From CAYFMS01 sp964462325 (GTDB lineage: Bacteria; Patescibacteriota; Patescibacteriia; UBA9934), in contig CAYWYQ010000036.1 of NCBI GenBank assembly GCA_964462325.1, positions 1 to 6,534 on the forward strand: a stretch of 6,534 nucleotides of DNA, in the 5' to 3' direction. Made by a program: the position numbers and the translations under genes. The notes under the pieces were generated by a model. It did not search any database. It worked only from the letters and a program-made list of their open reading frames with translations, and was not told the origin of the DNA. The first letter of the stretch is position 1, and every line of letters begins with the position of its first letter. Positions 1 through 5,783 of the stretch are shown here, piece by piece.

Positions 1-1
1 A

Positions 2-709
2 GAGCGTCGCATCACAAGTATTTTTCCTTATCCAAATGCACTCGGGCTTTATATTGCTCCTATTATTGGTTTGAGTTTTGCAGCGCTATTTCAGAAGAAA
101 AAATTTCTCCCTTTACTAACGATTCTTCTTGGGATGATTGCCATTATCCTTGCAAAAACAGAAGCGGCGCTGGTCACTATTCCTGCGGCGCTCTTGATTA
201 CACTTTGGATTGGGCCATTTTCGAGCAAAATAAAAACGCGTCTCACCGGTGCATGCTTACTTACAGCAGTAGCTCTGTTCAGTTTCATACCAGCTGTGCA
301 CGAAAAAATACTATTGCAGGATTATTCAGGACAAGTGCGTATTTCGCAGTGGCAAGAAACCGCTGAACTTCTGAAGACAACACCAATTTTTGGTTCCGGA
401 CTTGGTGGGTATCAAGAAGCTCTTCAGCCTTTTCACGACCCCACCCTCTACGAAATCTTTGAATACCCTCACAATATTTTCCTCAATATTTGGACTGAGC
501 TTGGACTGCTTGGTCTATTCGCATTCGTATTACTCTCTTTACTTGTTTTGAAAACAACGATTCGATATCGATATGACCATCTTGTCCTTGGAGCATTCCT
601 CGCCCTCCTGATTATGTTCATTCACGGACTCGTCGATGTCCCCTATTTCAAAAATGACTTATCCGTTATGACATGGATCCTCCTCGCTGCTATTGCGCAC
701 AAAAAATGA
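2..709 (+). CDS. O-antigen ligase / Wzy-type polymerase family membrane protein, C-terminal part (5' end outside the window)
   Basis: The frame is open from the first complete codon at the window edge, so this is the 3' part of a longer gene. A TTG at 71 is not the start, because the family-like segment SIFPYPNALGLYIAP lies before it. About 235 residues are visible. Hydrophobic segments lie near residues 13-30, 36-51, 57-71 and 82-97, then a soluble loop at about 98-155, then segments near 160-184 and 195-212. The loop carries the Wzy_C-like pattern FGSGLGGY (130-137) and EYPHNIFLNIWTELGLLGL (154-172); the PHN histidine and the following Glu are typical of WaaL/Wzy proteins. Known for the family: inner-membrane enzymes that polymerise or transfer polysaccharide from a polyprenyl carrier. 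The acceptor here is unknown. It ends with TGA, 74 bases before galU. The family call is firm; the precise activity is not. Confidence 0.82.
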   Translation, partial: ERRITSIFPYPNALGLYIAPIIGLSFAALFQKKKFLPLLTILLGMIAIILAKTEAALVTIPAALLITLWIGPFSSKIKTRLTGACLLTAVALFSFIPAVHEKILLQDYSGQVRISQWQETAELLKTTPIFGSGLGGYQEALQPFHDPTLYEIFEYPHNIFLNIWTELGLLGLFAFVLLSLLVLKTTIRYRYDHLVLGAFLALLIMFIHGLVDVPYFKNDLSVMTWILLAAIAHKK

Positions 710-727
710 TTGAATATAAATACAGAC

Positions 728-744
728 ACTGTTCAGTGAACAGT
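728..744. promoter_or_regulatory. Perfect 17-bp palindrome upstream of galU, possible operator
   Basis: ACTGTTCA-G-TGAACAGT has eight-base arms around one central base and is perfectly symmetric. The single-base centre makes a stable RNA hairpin unlikely and no T-run follows, so a site for a dimeric DNA-binding protein is more plausible than a terminator. It sits about 26 bases upstream of the galU -10 box, just above where a -35 element would lie. It contains CTGT-N7-ACAG, close to but one base shorter than the E. coli LexA pattern CTGT-N8-ACAG. The regulator is unknown. Confidence 0.5.
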
Positions 745-769
745 AATACTGCACGTTTAAGAAGTGGTG

Positions 770-775
770 TATAAT
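770..775 (+). promoter_or_regulatory. -10 box (TATAAT) of the galU promoter, probably leaderless transcript
   Basis: A consensus TATAAT lies with exactly eight bases between it and the galU ATG at 784. A start point 6-8 bases after a -10 box would fall on or beside the ATG, so the mRNA would have essentially no leader. No Shine-Dalgarno sequence is present in this space. No good TTGACA-like -35 is seen 16-18 bases upstream. Confidence 0.6.
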
Positions 776-783
776 AAGCGCGT

Positions 784-1653
784 ATGCAAATTCGAAAAGC
801 AATTATCCCTGTGGCAGGAATGGGAACGCGTTTTCTTCCTGCGACCAAGGCTCAGCCCAAAGAAATGTTACCCGTCGTTGATAAACCGGTCATTCAATAT
901 ATTGTTGAAGAGGCGGTTGCGTCTGGCATTGAAGAGATTATTTTCGTTACCGCTATGGGAAAACGTGCACTCGAAGATCATTTTGATCGTAATTTCGAGC
1001 TTGAATATCGACTAGGGCAGAAAAAGAAAAAGGAAGCGCTTGAAGCGGTAAAGCGTGTTGGGAAGCTTGCAAAATTTGCTTTTGTCCGGCAAGCAAAACC
1101 GATGGGAGACGGTCATGCTATTTTATCTGCTCTTCCCTTTATTGGTGAAGATGAGGCCGTAGCCGTCATGTTCGGAGACAATATCTTTGATGCAAAAACA
1201 CCAGGACTCAAGCAACTTGTAAATGTCTATAAGAAATTTGGAAATTCTGTCGTAGGTCTTGTAGAGGTTCCAAAAAATGAAGTGTCTCGCTATGGAGTTG
1301 CGGGAGGTATGCGCGTGAGTCAAGATGTCATGCAAATTGATGCATTTGTTGAAAAACCAACCATAAAACAGGCTCCATCAAACCTCGTTGCACTAGGGCA
1401 ATACATCATTACGCCAGACATTTTACAATTACTCAAAACACAAAAAGCCGGCAAGGGTGGGGAAATTCGTTTAGCTGATGCACTCATAACACATATTAAA
1501 AAAGAAGGCGTACTCTATGGAAAAACCATCAAGGGAACATGGTATGACTGCGGAAATAAGCTTGAATTTATTAAAGCACAAATTGAACTCGGTCTTAAAC
1601 ATCCTGAAGTTAAAAAGGGGTTACGAAAATACTTAAAAGAATTATGCAAATAA
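784..1653 (+). CDS. galU: GalU-family UTP--glucose-1-phosphate uridylyltransferase
   Basis: 289 residues, close to the usual GalU length of about 300. The nucleotidyltransferase signature is near the N-terminus: AGMGTRFLPATKAQPKEMLP (residues 11-30), where the Lys of PKEMLP (26) is expected to contact phosphate. Further family landmarks are KPMGDGHAIL (105-114), GDNIF (131-135), RYGV (169-172), VEKP (189-192), GQYIITPDIL (205-214), GEIRLADAL (226-234) and WYDCGNK (253-259). Known reaction: UTP plus glucose-1-phosphate gives UDP-glucose and pyrophosphate in the cytosol, supplying glycan synthesis, which fits the polymerase/ligase gene upstream. Oddity: GDNIF at the metal-site loop resembles the RmlA (dTDP-glucose) type more than the PDV of E. 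coli GalU, so nucleotide preference is less certain than the fold. ATG 784 is chosen because it follows the -10 box and starts directly with the first beta strand. The 3' end overlaps the next gene by 10 bases. Confidence 0.88.
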   Translation: MQIRKAIIPVAGMGTRFLPATKAQPKEMLPVVDKPVIQYIVEEAVASGIEEIIFVTAMGKRALEDHFDRNFELEYRLGQKKKKEALEAVKRVGKLAKFAFVRQAKPMGDGHAILSALPFIGEDEAVAVMFGDNIFDAKTPGLKQLVNVYKKFGNSVVGLVEVPKNEVSRYGVAGGMRVSQDVMQIDAFVEKPTIKQAPSNLVALGQYIITPDILQLLKTQKAGKGGEIRLADALITHIKKEGVLYGKTIKGTWYDCGNKLEFIKAQIELGLKHPEVKKGLRKYLKELCK

Positions 1654-3023
1654 AAAAATTCTTACCGCTAGGAATTCTCTTCTGTTCCTTGCTCCTTATA
1701 GGGCAAGGGTGTTTTGGTGGTGGAGGATCTGCCGCACAATCCGACCCAGTGACCATTAGTTATTGGCGTGTTTTCGATGGAGAGGATGCATTTCGCGATA
1801 TTATTTCTGCCTATGAAGCACAGCATCCAAATGTAAATATTGATTATCGCAAATTACGTTTTGATGAATACGAGGACGAACTCATTCGAGCGCTTGCAGA
1901 AGACAGAGGGCCAGATATTTTTAGTGTGCAGAATACAAAAATCAACGAATTTTCAACATTGATTGATTCAATGCCTTCGCAAGTGACGGTTTCAGAACAA
2001 CAAGTTCGCGGGACATTACAACGTGAAGTTGTTCTTGTAAATCAAACAAAACCAACACTGAATACAAGGCAGTTGAAAGATCGATTTGTTGACCAGGTAA
2101 TCGATGATATTCTTGTGCCTGTTCAAACGGAATCCGGAACTGTTGAGGTAGTTGCCGGCCTTCCCTATTCTGTGGATACACTTGCACTCTACTATAATAA
2201 AGACTTGCTAAATGCAGCCGGTATTCCAACACCGCCAAAAACATGGACAGAATTACAGACGCAGGTGACTGCACTTACATCCTATGATGCGGGAGGAGAG
2301 ATCGAACAATCTGGTGTAGCACTTGGTACGGCAGACAATATAGAACGCGCGGTTGATATAGCATCCCTCATTATGATGCAGGCAGGTACACAAATGACTG
2401 ATGAACGCGGACGTGTTTCTTTTGCATCTGGTCAAACAATCGATGGAGAAAAAACAGAACCAGCGATTAATGCTCTGACATTCTATACGGATTTCGCAAA
2501 CCCTGTAAAAGAAGCCTATAGCTGGGATGCCGATATGCCGAATTCTCTCGAGGCATTTGTGAACGGAGAGACAGCATTCTTCTTTGGATATAGTTACCAT
2601 GCACCAATTATTGAAACATCTGCACCAAAATTAAATTATGCCGTTTCGCATATGCCACAAATTGCCGGATCACGTGAAGTGCATTTTGCAAATTACTGGA
2701 TCGAAACCGTAGCGAGCAATACAGATGTGAGCGATTGGGCCTGGGATTTCCTTCTTTTTGCTACAAGCGAAGAACAAGTTCCATCTTATTTAGCGCGCGC
2801 AAATAAACCACCAGCGTTAAGTAATCTTATCGGGTCTCAACTCGACAATGAATTTCTTGGTGTCTTTGCAGAGCAAGTACTCCTCGCGGATAGTTGGTAC
2901 AAGGGAGAAGATTGGGATCGGGCAGAAGTCGCCATGCTCGATATGATTCGAGACTTCTTATTTGTGGATGATGTCGGAGACCTGATTGAACTTGCACAAA
3001 GGAAGGTCAGTCAAACGTATTAA
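1644..3023 (+). CDS. Family 1 extracellular solute-binding lipoprotein (ABC-type sugar-binding)
   Basis: 459 residues, a normal length for SBP_bac_1 proteins. The N-terminus has two Lys, a hydrophobic core (7-19), then GQGC with Cys23 as probable lipidation site and a Gly-rich linker. The lipobox is not canonical, having Gly and Gln at -3 and -2. The binding-protein fold is recognisable from VTISYWRVFDGE (36-47), FRDIISAYEAQHPNVNIDY (50-68), the GPDIFSVQ strand (89-96), GLPYSVDTLALYYNKDLLNA (172-191) followed by AGIPTPPKTWTEL, FVNGETAFFFGYSYHAP (305-321), and the C-terminal WAWDFLLFATSEEQ (366-379). Such lipoproteins normally capture sugars outside the membrane for an ABC permease, but no permease or ATPase is encoded in this window. 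The ATG overlaps the end of galU by 10 bases, suggesting translational coupling; no Shine-Dalgarno is seen. The ligand cannot be read from the sequence. Confidence 0.85.
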   Translation: MQIKKFLPLGILFCSLLLIGQGCFGGGGSAAQSDPVTISYWRVFDGEDAFRDIISAYEAQHPNVNIDYRKLRFDEYEDELIRALAEDRGPDIFSVQNTKINEFSTLIDSMPSQVTVSEQQVRGTLQREVVLVNQTKPTLNTRQLKDRFVDQVIDDILVPVQTESGTVEVVAGLPYSVDTLALYYNKDLLNAAGIPTPPKTWTELQTQVTALTSYDAGGEIEQSGVALGTADNIERAVDIASLIMMQAGTQMTDERGRVSFASGQTIDGEKTEPAINALTFYTDFANPVKEAYSWDADMPNSLEAFVNGETAFFFGYSYHAPIIETSAPKLNYAVSHMPQIAGSREVHFANYWIETVASNTDVSDWAWDFLLFATSEEQVPSYLARANKPPALSNLIGSQLDNEFLGVFAEQVLLADSWYKGEDWDRAEVAMLDMIRDFLFVDDVGDLIELAQRKVSQTY

Positions 3024-3039
3024 TCGGTCAACAGTTTTG

Positions 3040-3070
3040 AAAAAGAATCGCGCAGATCGCGGTTCTTTTT
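3040..3070 (+). terminator. Rho-independent terminator after the galU-SBP unit
   Basis: A 13-bp stem includes one T:G pair. AAAAAGAA-TCGCG (3040-3052) pairs with CGCGG-TTCTTTTT (3058-3070) around the loop CAGAT. It has a GC-rich top and a run of five T at its 3' end. The A-rich left arm would also give a T-run on the minus strand, so it could act in both directions. It begins 17 bases after the solute-binding-protein stop. Confidence 0.85.
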
Positions 3071-3078
3071 GATATACT
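3070..3078 (+). promoter_or_regulatory. Extended -10 promoter (TGATATACT) of the pilin operon, probably leaderless
   Basis: TG-A-TATACT is an extended -10 element starting at the last base of the upstream terminator. Eight bases separate TATACT from the ATG at 3087, the same distance as at galU, so transcription should begin at or next to the start codon. The expected -35 zone falls inside the terminator hairpin and shows no consensus. That suits an extended -10 promoter, a class known to depend less on -35. Confidence 0.55.
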
Positions 3079-3086
3079 ATCTTCAG

Positions 3087-3719
3087 ATGTTTAAAACACT
3101 TTCCTTACAGATCACCTCGATTCTCTTTCTTCTTGCTGCTAGCTTGTTCTTTTTTGTTAGTACACCTATAGCTGACGCTGAGACATGTCAAGAATCATGC
3201 ATCAAACAAATGACTGATTATTCTTCAAACTGCCCTCCCTCATTAACTTATGAAGCCTGTGGTGAAAATGCTATTGGAATATATACATCGTGCATATCTA
3301 TATGTGTAGATAATACTAATACCACAACAAAACCGAAATTTTCTAATTTAATCAAGGAGGGGCTCATTCAGTTTAATATGAGTGAGGAGTGCAAAACGGT
3401 AGGAAGTTGTTCTCTGCAAGATATTATGCAGCTCATTGTAAATATACAGACTTTTATTTTTGGTATTACGGGAAGTATTCTATTTGTCATTCTCCTTCTT
3501 GGTGGATTTACTTGGATGACAAGTGCAGGAAATCCAGGCAGAGTTACAAAAGGACTTCATACAATGCGCGACGCCTTTATTGGCCTCATTATTGTGCTTG
3601 CTGCTTACGCTATTGTAAATCTTGTCATCAGCGTTATGATCTCGGGACAGATTCCTGGACCTGAATCAACCTTAGAAGATACACTCGATACAGACCTCAT
3701 CGAAACCATCAATGAATAA
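3087..3719 (+). CDS. Pilin-like protein with Cys-rich exported domain (first of six paralogs)
   Basis: 210 residues from ATG 3087. An in-frame TTG at 3069 lies within the terminator/-10 region and is unlikely. A signal peptide (1-31) ends in ADA. The exported part that follows holds eight Cys (34, 38, 49, 58, 69, 73, 102, 108), an even number consistent with four disulfides, and an Asn/Thr-rich linker (75-83). The C-terminal half is a TrbC/VirB2-like pilin module: helix 1 (about 122-141), the turn GGFTWMTSAGNPGRVTKG (139-156), helix 2 (about 163-186), and an acidic tail. It aligns without gaps to the five downstream genes across this core, although the basic loop is weakened, with KGLH in place of KAKK. 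Family knowledge: two-helix pilins of type IV secretion-like systems. The Cys-rich domain matches nothing I recognise. A minor or tip subunit is a guess from its size and first position. Confidence 0.75.
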   Translation: MFKTLSLQITSILFLLAASLFFFVSTPIADAETCQESCIKQMTDYSSNCPPSLTYEACGENAIGIYTSCISICVDNTNTTTKPKFSNLIKEGLIQFNMSEECKTVGSCSLQDIMQLIVNIQTFIFGITGSILFVILLLGGFTWMTSAGNPGRVTKGLHTMRDAFIGLIIVLAAYAIVNLVISVMISGQIPGPESTLEDTLDTDLIETINE

Positions 3720-3720
3720 T

Positions 3721-4074
3721 ATGAAAAGACTCCTCTACTCGACATTTGCTTTTGCACTCGTCCTCATTCCAAGTACTACTTTTGCGCAAGTCGCACTCAC
3801 AAATCCTCTTGAAACTGCTGACCCGCGCATTATTGTTGGACGCGTTATTCAAGGATTACTTGGACTCACGGGAACGATCGCACTCATTATGATTATCTAT
3901 GGAGGACTCATGTTTCTTACCTCTGCAGGTAACCCTGGTCAGATAGACAAAGCGAAGAAACTACTTGTTTTTACAATTATTGGTATAATTGTAATCGCAG
4001 CGTCCTATGTCGCGACGAATACTCTGTTAACGGCCGTACTCACGGGAGACCCGACCGCAGTGGATTCGCAGTAA
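3721..4074 (+). CDS. T4SS-type pilin-like protein, paralog 2
   Basis: 117 residues from ATG 3721. The preceding stop and this start form TAA-T-ATG, the same junction as at 4984-4990, so tight coupling is likely. An in-frame ATG at 3712 overlaps the upstream gene but adds only three residues before MKR, the usual signal-peptide beginning. The signal peptide (1-22) ends TTFA, and Gln23 would be the mature N-terminus. Helix 1 is at about 46-66 and helix 2 at about 82-105, joined by GGLMFLTSAGNPGQIDKAKK (61-80). This is the shortest exported region of the set: about 23 residues before helix 1. The Trp of the core WMT is replaced by Phe. A structural pilus or membrane subunit is inferred from VirB2/TrbC resemblance; there is no enzyme motif. 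Confidence 0.8.
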   Translation: MKRLLYSTFAFALVLIPSTTFAQVALTNPLETADPRIIVGRVIQGLLGLTGTIALIMIIYGGLMFLTSAGNPGQIDKAKKLLVFTIIGIIVIAASYVATNTLLTAVLTGDPTAVDSQ

Positions 4075-4104
4075 CTTCACTATTTTATTCTTAATTTCAT
4101 TTTT

Positions 4105-4539
4105 ATGACGAATATCCTTCGTTACACTAGCTACGCTTTTGTAGCAGTTATGCTCACTTTTGGAGCATTCGGCCTTATGGCGACGAATGTATCTGCGCAA
4201 CTTGATGATGTTCCAACAACAACCACAACTGATTCTGGACCACTTACTGCTGATGATTTACTCAGTAGCGATTTCACAGGAGCAACAGGACTTGGAAGTG
4301 CTGACCTTGAAACAACCGCAGGAAACCTTATTCGTGTCGTGATTGGATTCCTCGGAATCATTGCGGTCGTTGTCGTACTTCTTGGTGGATTCAAGTGGAT
4401 GACAGCCGGAGGAAGTGACGACAAGGTTGCGGATGCAAAACGCCTTTTGATCGCCGGCTTAGTTGGACTTGGAATCATTCTGACCGCTTGGGCGATAACG
4501 GAATTCGTTATTCGTTCGATTCTTGGAGCTACACAATAA
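4105..4539 (+). CDS. T4SS-type pilin-like protein, paralog 3
   Basis: 144 residues. The signal peptide (1-31) ends NVSA, and mature Gln32 follows. The exported stretch (32-75) is acidic and has a Thr run at 38-42, so it looks flexible or disordered. Helix 1 spans about 77-95, the core turn is GGFKWMTAGGSDDKVADAKR (94-113), and helix 2 spans about 114-140. It lies 30 bases after paralog 2; that gap is T-rich with no Shine-Dalgarno. It is the only paralog whose signal peptide begins MTN rather than with Lys or Arg at position 2 or 3, but its cleavage site and core match the others. A pilin-like role is inferred from the family. Confidence 0.8.
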   Translation: MTNILRYTSYAFVAVMLTFGAFGLMATNVSAQLDDVPTTTTTDSGPLTADDLLSSDFTGATGLGSADLETTAGNLIRVVIGFLGIIAVVVVLLGGFKWMTAGGSDDKVADAKRLLIAGLVGLGIILTAWAITEFVIRSILGATQ

Positions 4540-4563
4540 AACGATTGTCGAATGCCGGTCAAT

Positions 4564-4589
4564 CCTCTTTTTCTTCGCTGCAAAAGAGG
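4564..4589 (+). promoter_or_regulatory. Intercistronic hairpin between paralogs 3 and 4
   Basis: CCTCTTTT (4564-4571) pairs perfectly with AAAAGAGG (4582-4589) around a 10-base loop, within the longest gap of the operon (60 bases). No T-run follows, so it is not a classic terminator. GAGG in its right arm lies about 10 bases before ATG 4600 and is the only Shine-Dalgarno-like site in the operon. Pairing would hide it, so it could tune translation of paralog 4. It could also be chance. Confidence 0.3.
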
Positions 4590-4599
4590 GTTCTCCGAT

Positions 4600-4986
4600 A
4601 TGCGAAAATGGATCTATACAGTTTTTTCGATTCTTCTTCTTGTGCCATCTTTGGCGTTCGCTCAATTATCCGTTGACGAAACAGGTTTACATGAAACGGC
4701 CGAACCTATTTTCGGTGGAGTACAAAAAACAATGGATATTGGACAATTTCTTGGTACATTTGTCATCAATCCCCTCTTTGCGCTTTCTGGTGTTATTTTT
4801 CTCGTTCTCATTATCTACGGAGGGATTCTGTGGATGACAGATATTGGAAACTCAGAACAAGTATCGAAAGCGAAAAAACTTCTTGTGCATTCAACAGTGG
4901 GATTGATTATTATTTCTGGCGCATTCGCCATTACGAATTTGTTGCTTGAGATACTCAATAATACAAGTGGACCAACCTCGCCATAA
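4600..4986 (+). CDS. T4SS-type pilin-like protein, paralog 4
   Basis: 128 residues from ATG 4600. The frame extends to an ATG at 4552, but that would put 16 polar residues before an otherwise standard signal peptide (MRKWIY..., cleavage after LAFA at 21), so 4600 is chosen. Mature Gln22 follows. The exported part (22-55) is mildly acidic. Helix 1 is at about 56-76, the turn is GGILWMTDIGNSEQVSKAKK (74-93), and helix 2 is at about 95-119. The TAGG of the core is changed to TDIG. A weak GAGG lies 10 bases upstream, inside a hairpin. The stop joins the next gene as TAA-T-ATG, which argues for coupled translation. A pilin-like subunit is inferred from family resemblance only. Confidence 0.8.
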   Translation: MRKWIYTVFSILLLVPSLAFAQLSVDETGLHETAEPIFGGVQKTMDIGQFLGTFVINPLFALSGVIFLVLIIYGGILWMTDIGNSEQVSKAKKLLVHSTVGLIIISGAFAITNLLLEILNNTSGPTSP

Positions 4987-4987
4987 T

Positions 4988-5374
4988 ATGAAAACGTTTT
5001 TCACATCCCTATTACTCTTTTTTCTTCTTGCACCAACTGCTTCTGCCCAGTTTTCTAATCGACTAACTGATAATGCGGCCGTTCCCGTATACGGAACTGC
5101 GAGTGGACAAGATTTCTTTGTATTTTTCGGACGTCTCTTACAGATTATTTTTTCTATACTCGGCGTTATTCTTCTTCTGTACATATTAGCAGGAGGTATT
5201 TACTGGATGACCGCAGGTGGAAATGAAGAGCAGGTAAAAAAAGCAAAAAATATGTTGCGTAATTCTGTCATAGGAATTATAATTATCTTAGCCGCGCTCG
5301 CTGTAGCAACATTTGTTACAGATCTGCTCGCAAATGCCGGTCTTGGAAATAGTCCGGTCATACCAAATGAATAA
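4988..5374 (+). CDS. T4SS-type pilin-like protein, paralog 5
   Basis: 128 residues from ATG 4988, one base after the previous stop. A longer frame from 4946 would overlap paralog 4 and bury the signal peptide, so it is rejected. The signal peptide (1-20) ends TASA, and mature Gln21 follows. The exported part is about 21-42. Helix 1 is at about 48-70, the turn GGIYWMTAGGNEEQVKKAKN (69-88) is the most consensus-like of the set, and helix 2 is at about 92-114. The C-terminus is short and polar. At DNA level, 5204-5228 repeats in paralog 6 (5594-5618) with one mismatch in 25 bases, so these two are the closest pair at that site or share codon choice under strong constraint. Predicted to sit in the membrane or assemble into a pilus; this is inference from the family. 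Confidence 0.82.
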   Translation: MKTFFTSLLLFFLLAPTASAQFSNRLTDNAAVPVYGTASGQDFFVFFGRLLQIIFSILGVILLLYILAGGIYWMTAGGNEEQVKKAKNMLRNSVIGIIIILAALAVATFVTDLLANAGLGNSPVIPNE

Positions 5375-5388
5375 TTAATAATCATATT

Positions 5389-5743
5389 ATGAAAAAAGCA
5401 ATCGCCCTTCTTTCCTCTGTACCGCTCAGCCTTGCTGTCGCTGTACAAGTACATGCTCAAGATTATCTTGATGATGTAGGTAGCGCCTCTGGATTAAGTG
5501 CCACTGATAATTTACCTGAACTAATTGGAAAACTAATAAATGTCCTTATTTCTGTNNNNNNNNNNTGGCCTTACTCTTTACGCTGGACTTATTTGGATGA
5601 CCGCAGGTGGAGATGAAGGAAAAGTAGATAAAGCAAAGAAATTACTTATCAACGGTGTCGTTGGACTCGTCTTGGTGCTTGCGGCACTTGCGATTTCAAA
5701 CTTTGTTTTCACTTCACTTGAAACAGCTGGACTTGGTATGTAG
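5389..5743 (+). CDS. T4SS-type pilin-like protein, paralog 6, interrupted by an assembly gap
   Basis: The frame starts at ATG 5389 with signal peptide MKKAIALLSS... cleaved after VHA (23), mature Gln24, and a short exported part, and runs to ...LINVLISV at 5556. Ten Ns follow. After them the family core continues in another frame from 5567: AGLIWMTAGGDEGKVDKAKK, helix 2, and TAG at 5741-5743. The frame change is explained if 10 N is a placeholder: the true gap must be a multiple of three. Spacing against paralog 3 suggests about 18 bases (six residues of helix 1), giving a protein of about 121 residues. I therefore treat this as one intact gene, not a pseudogene. It is the last gene of the operon, followed by a terminator. 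Confidence 0.75.
5556..5565. other. Assembly gap (10 N) inside paralog 6
   Basis: Ten Ns are most likely an arbitrary scaffold filler. It falls in the helix 1 coding region, 28 bases before DNA nearly identical to paralog 5, where short reads from tandem paralogs are easily confused. Frame logic requires a true length divisible by three. Confidence 0.95.
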
Positions 5744-5783
5744 AAACACTTTTTGGAACGAATGCATAATCATTTGTGATCGT

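Noticed and set aside
71..709. TTG at 71 as start of a complete 212-residue protein
   Set aside because: The frame is open to the window edge, and the residues upstream (PNALGLYIAP) are a family-like membrane segment, so the gene begins outside the window.
728..744. Palindrome before galU as a terminator for the ligase gene
   Set aside because: The arms leave only a one-base loop and there is no T-run after it. An operator is the better reading.
2253..2600. 115-codon open frame on the minus strand within the solute-binding protein gene
   Set aside because: The plus-strand frame covers it completely with a well-recognised protein. The minus translation is Cys- and Arg-rich noise.
3354..3380. 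Strong AAGGAGG sequence followed by an in-frame ATG inside paralog 1
   Set aside because: The spacing to the ATG is about 17 bases, too long for normal initiation. The G-rich run simply encodes Lys-Glu-Gly within the exported domain.
4131..4583. 150-codon open frame on the minus strand opposite paralog 3
   Set aside because: It is a shadow of the paralog 3 reading frame, rich in Ser, Arg, Pro and Thr, with no membrane or domain pattern. The plus-strand protein has a clear signal peptide and the family core.
4552..4599. Upstream in-frame ATG that would lengthen paralog 4 by 16 residues
   Set aside because: The extension is polar and would precede a complete signal peptide starting MRKW at 4600, where the four sister genes also start.
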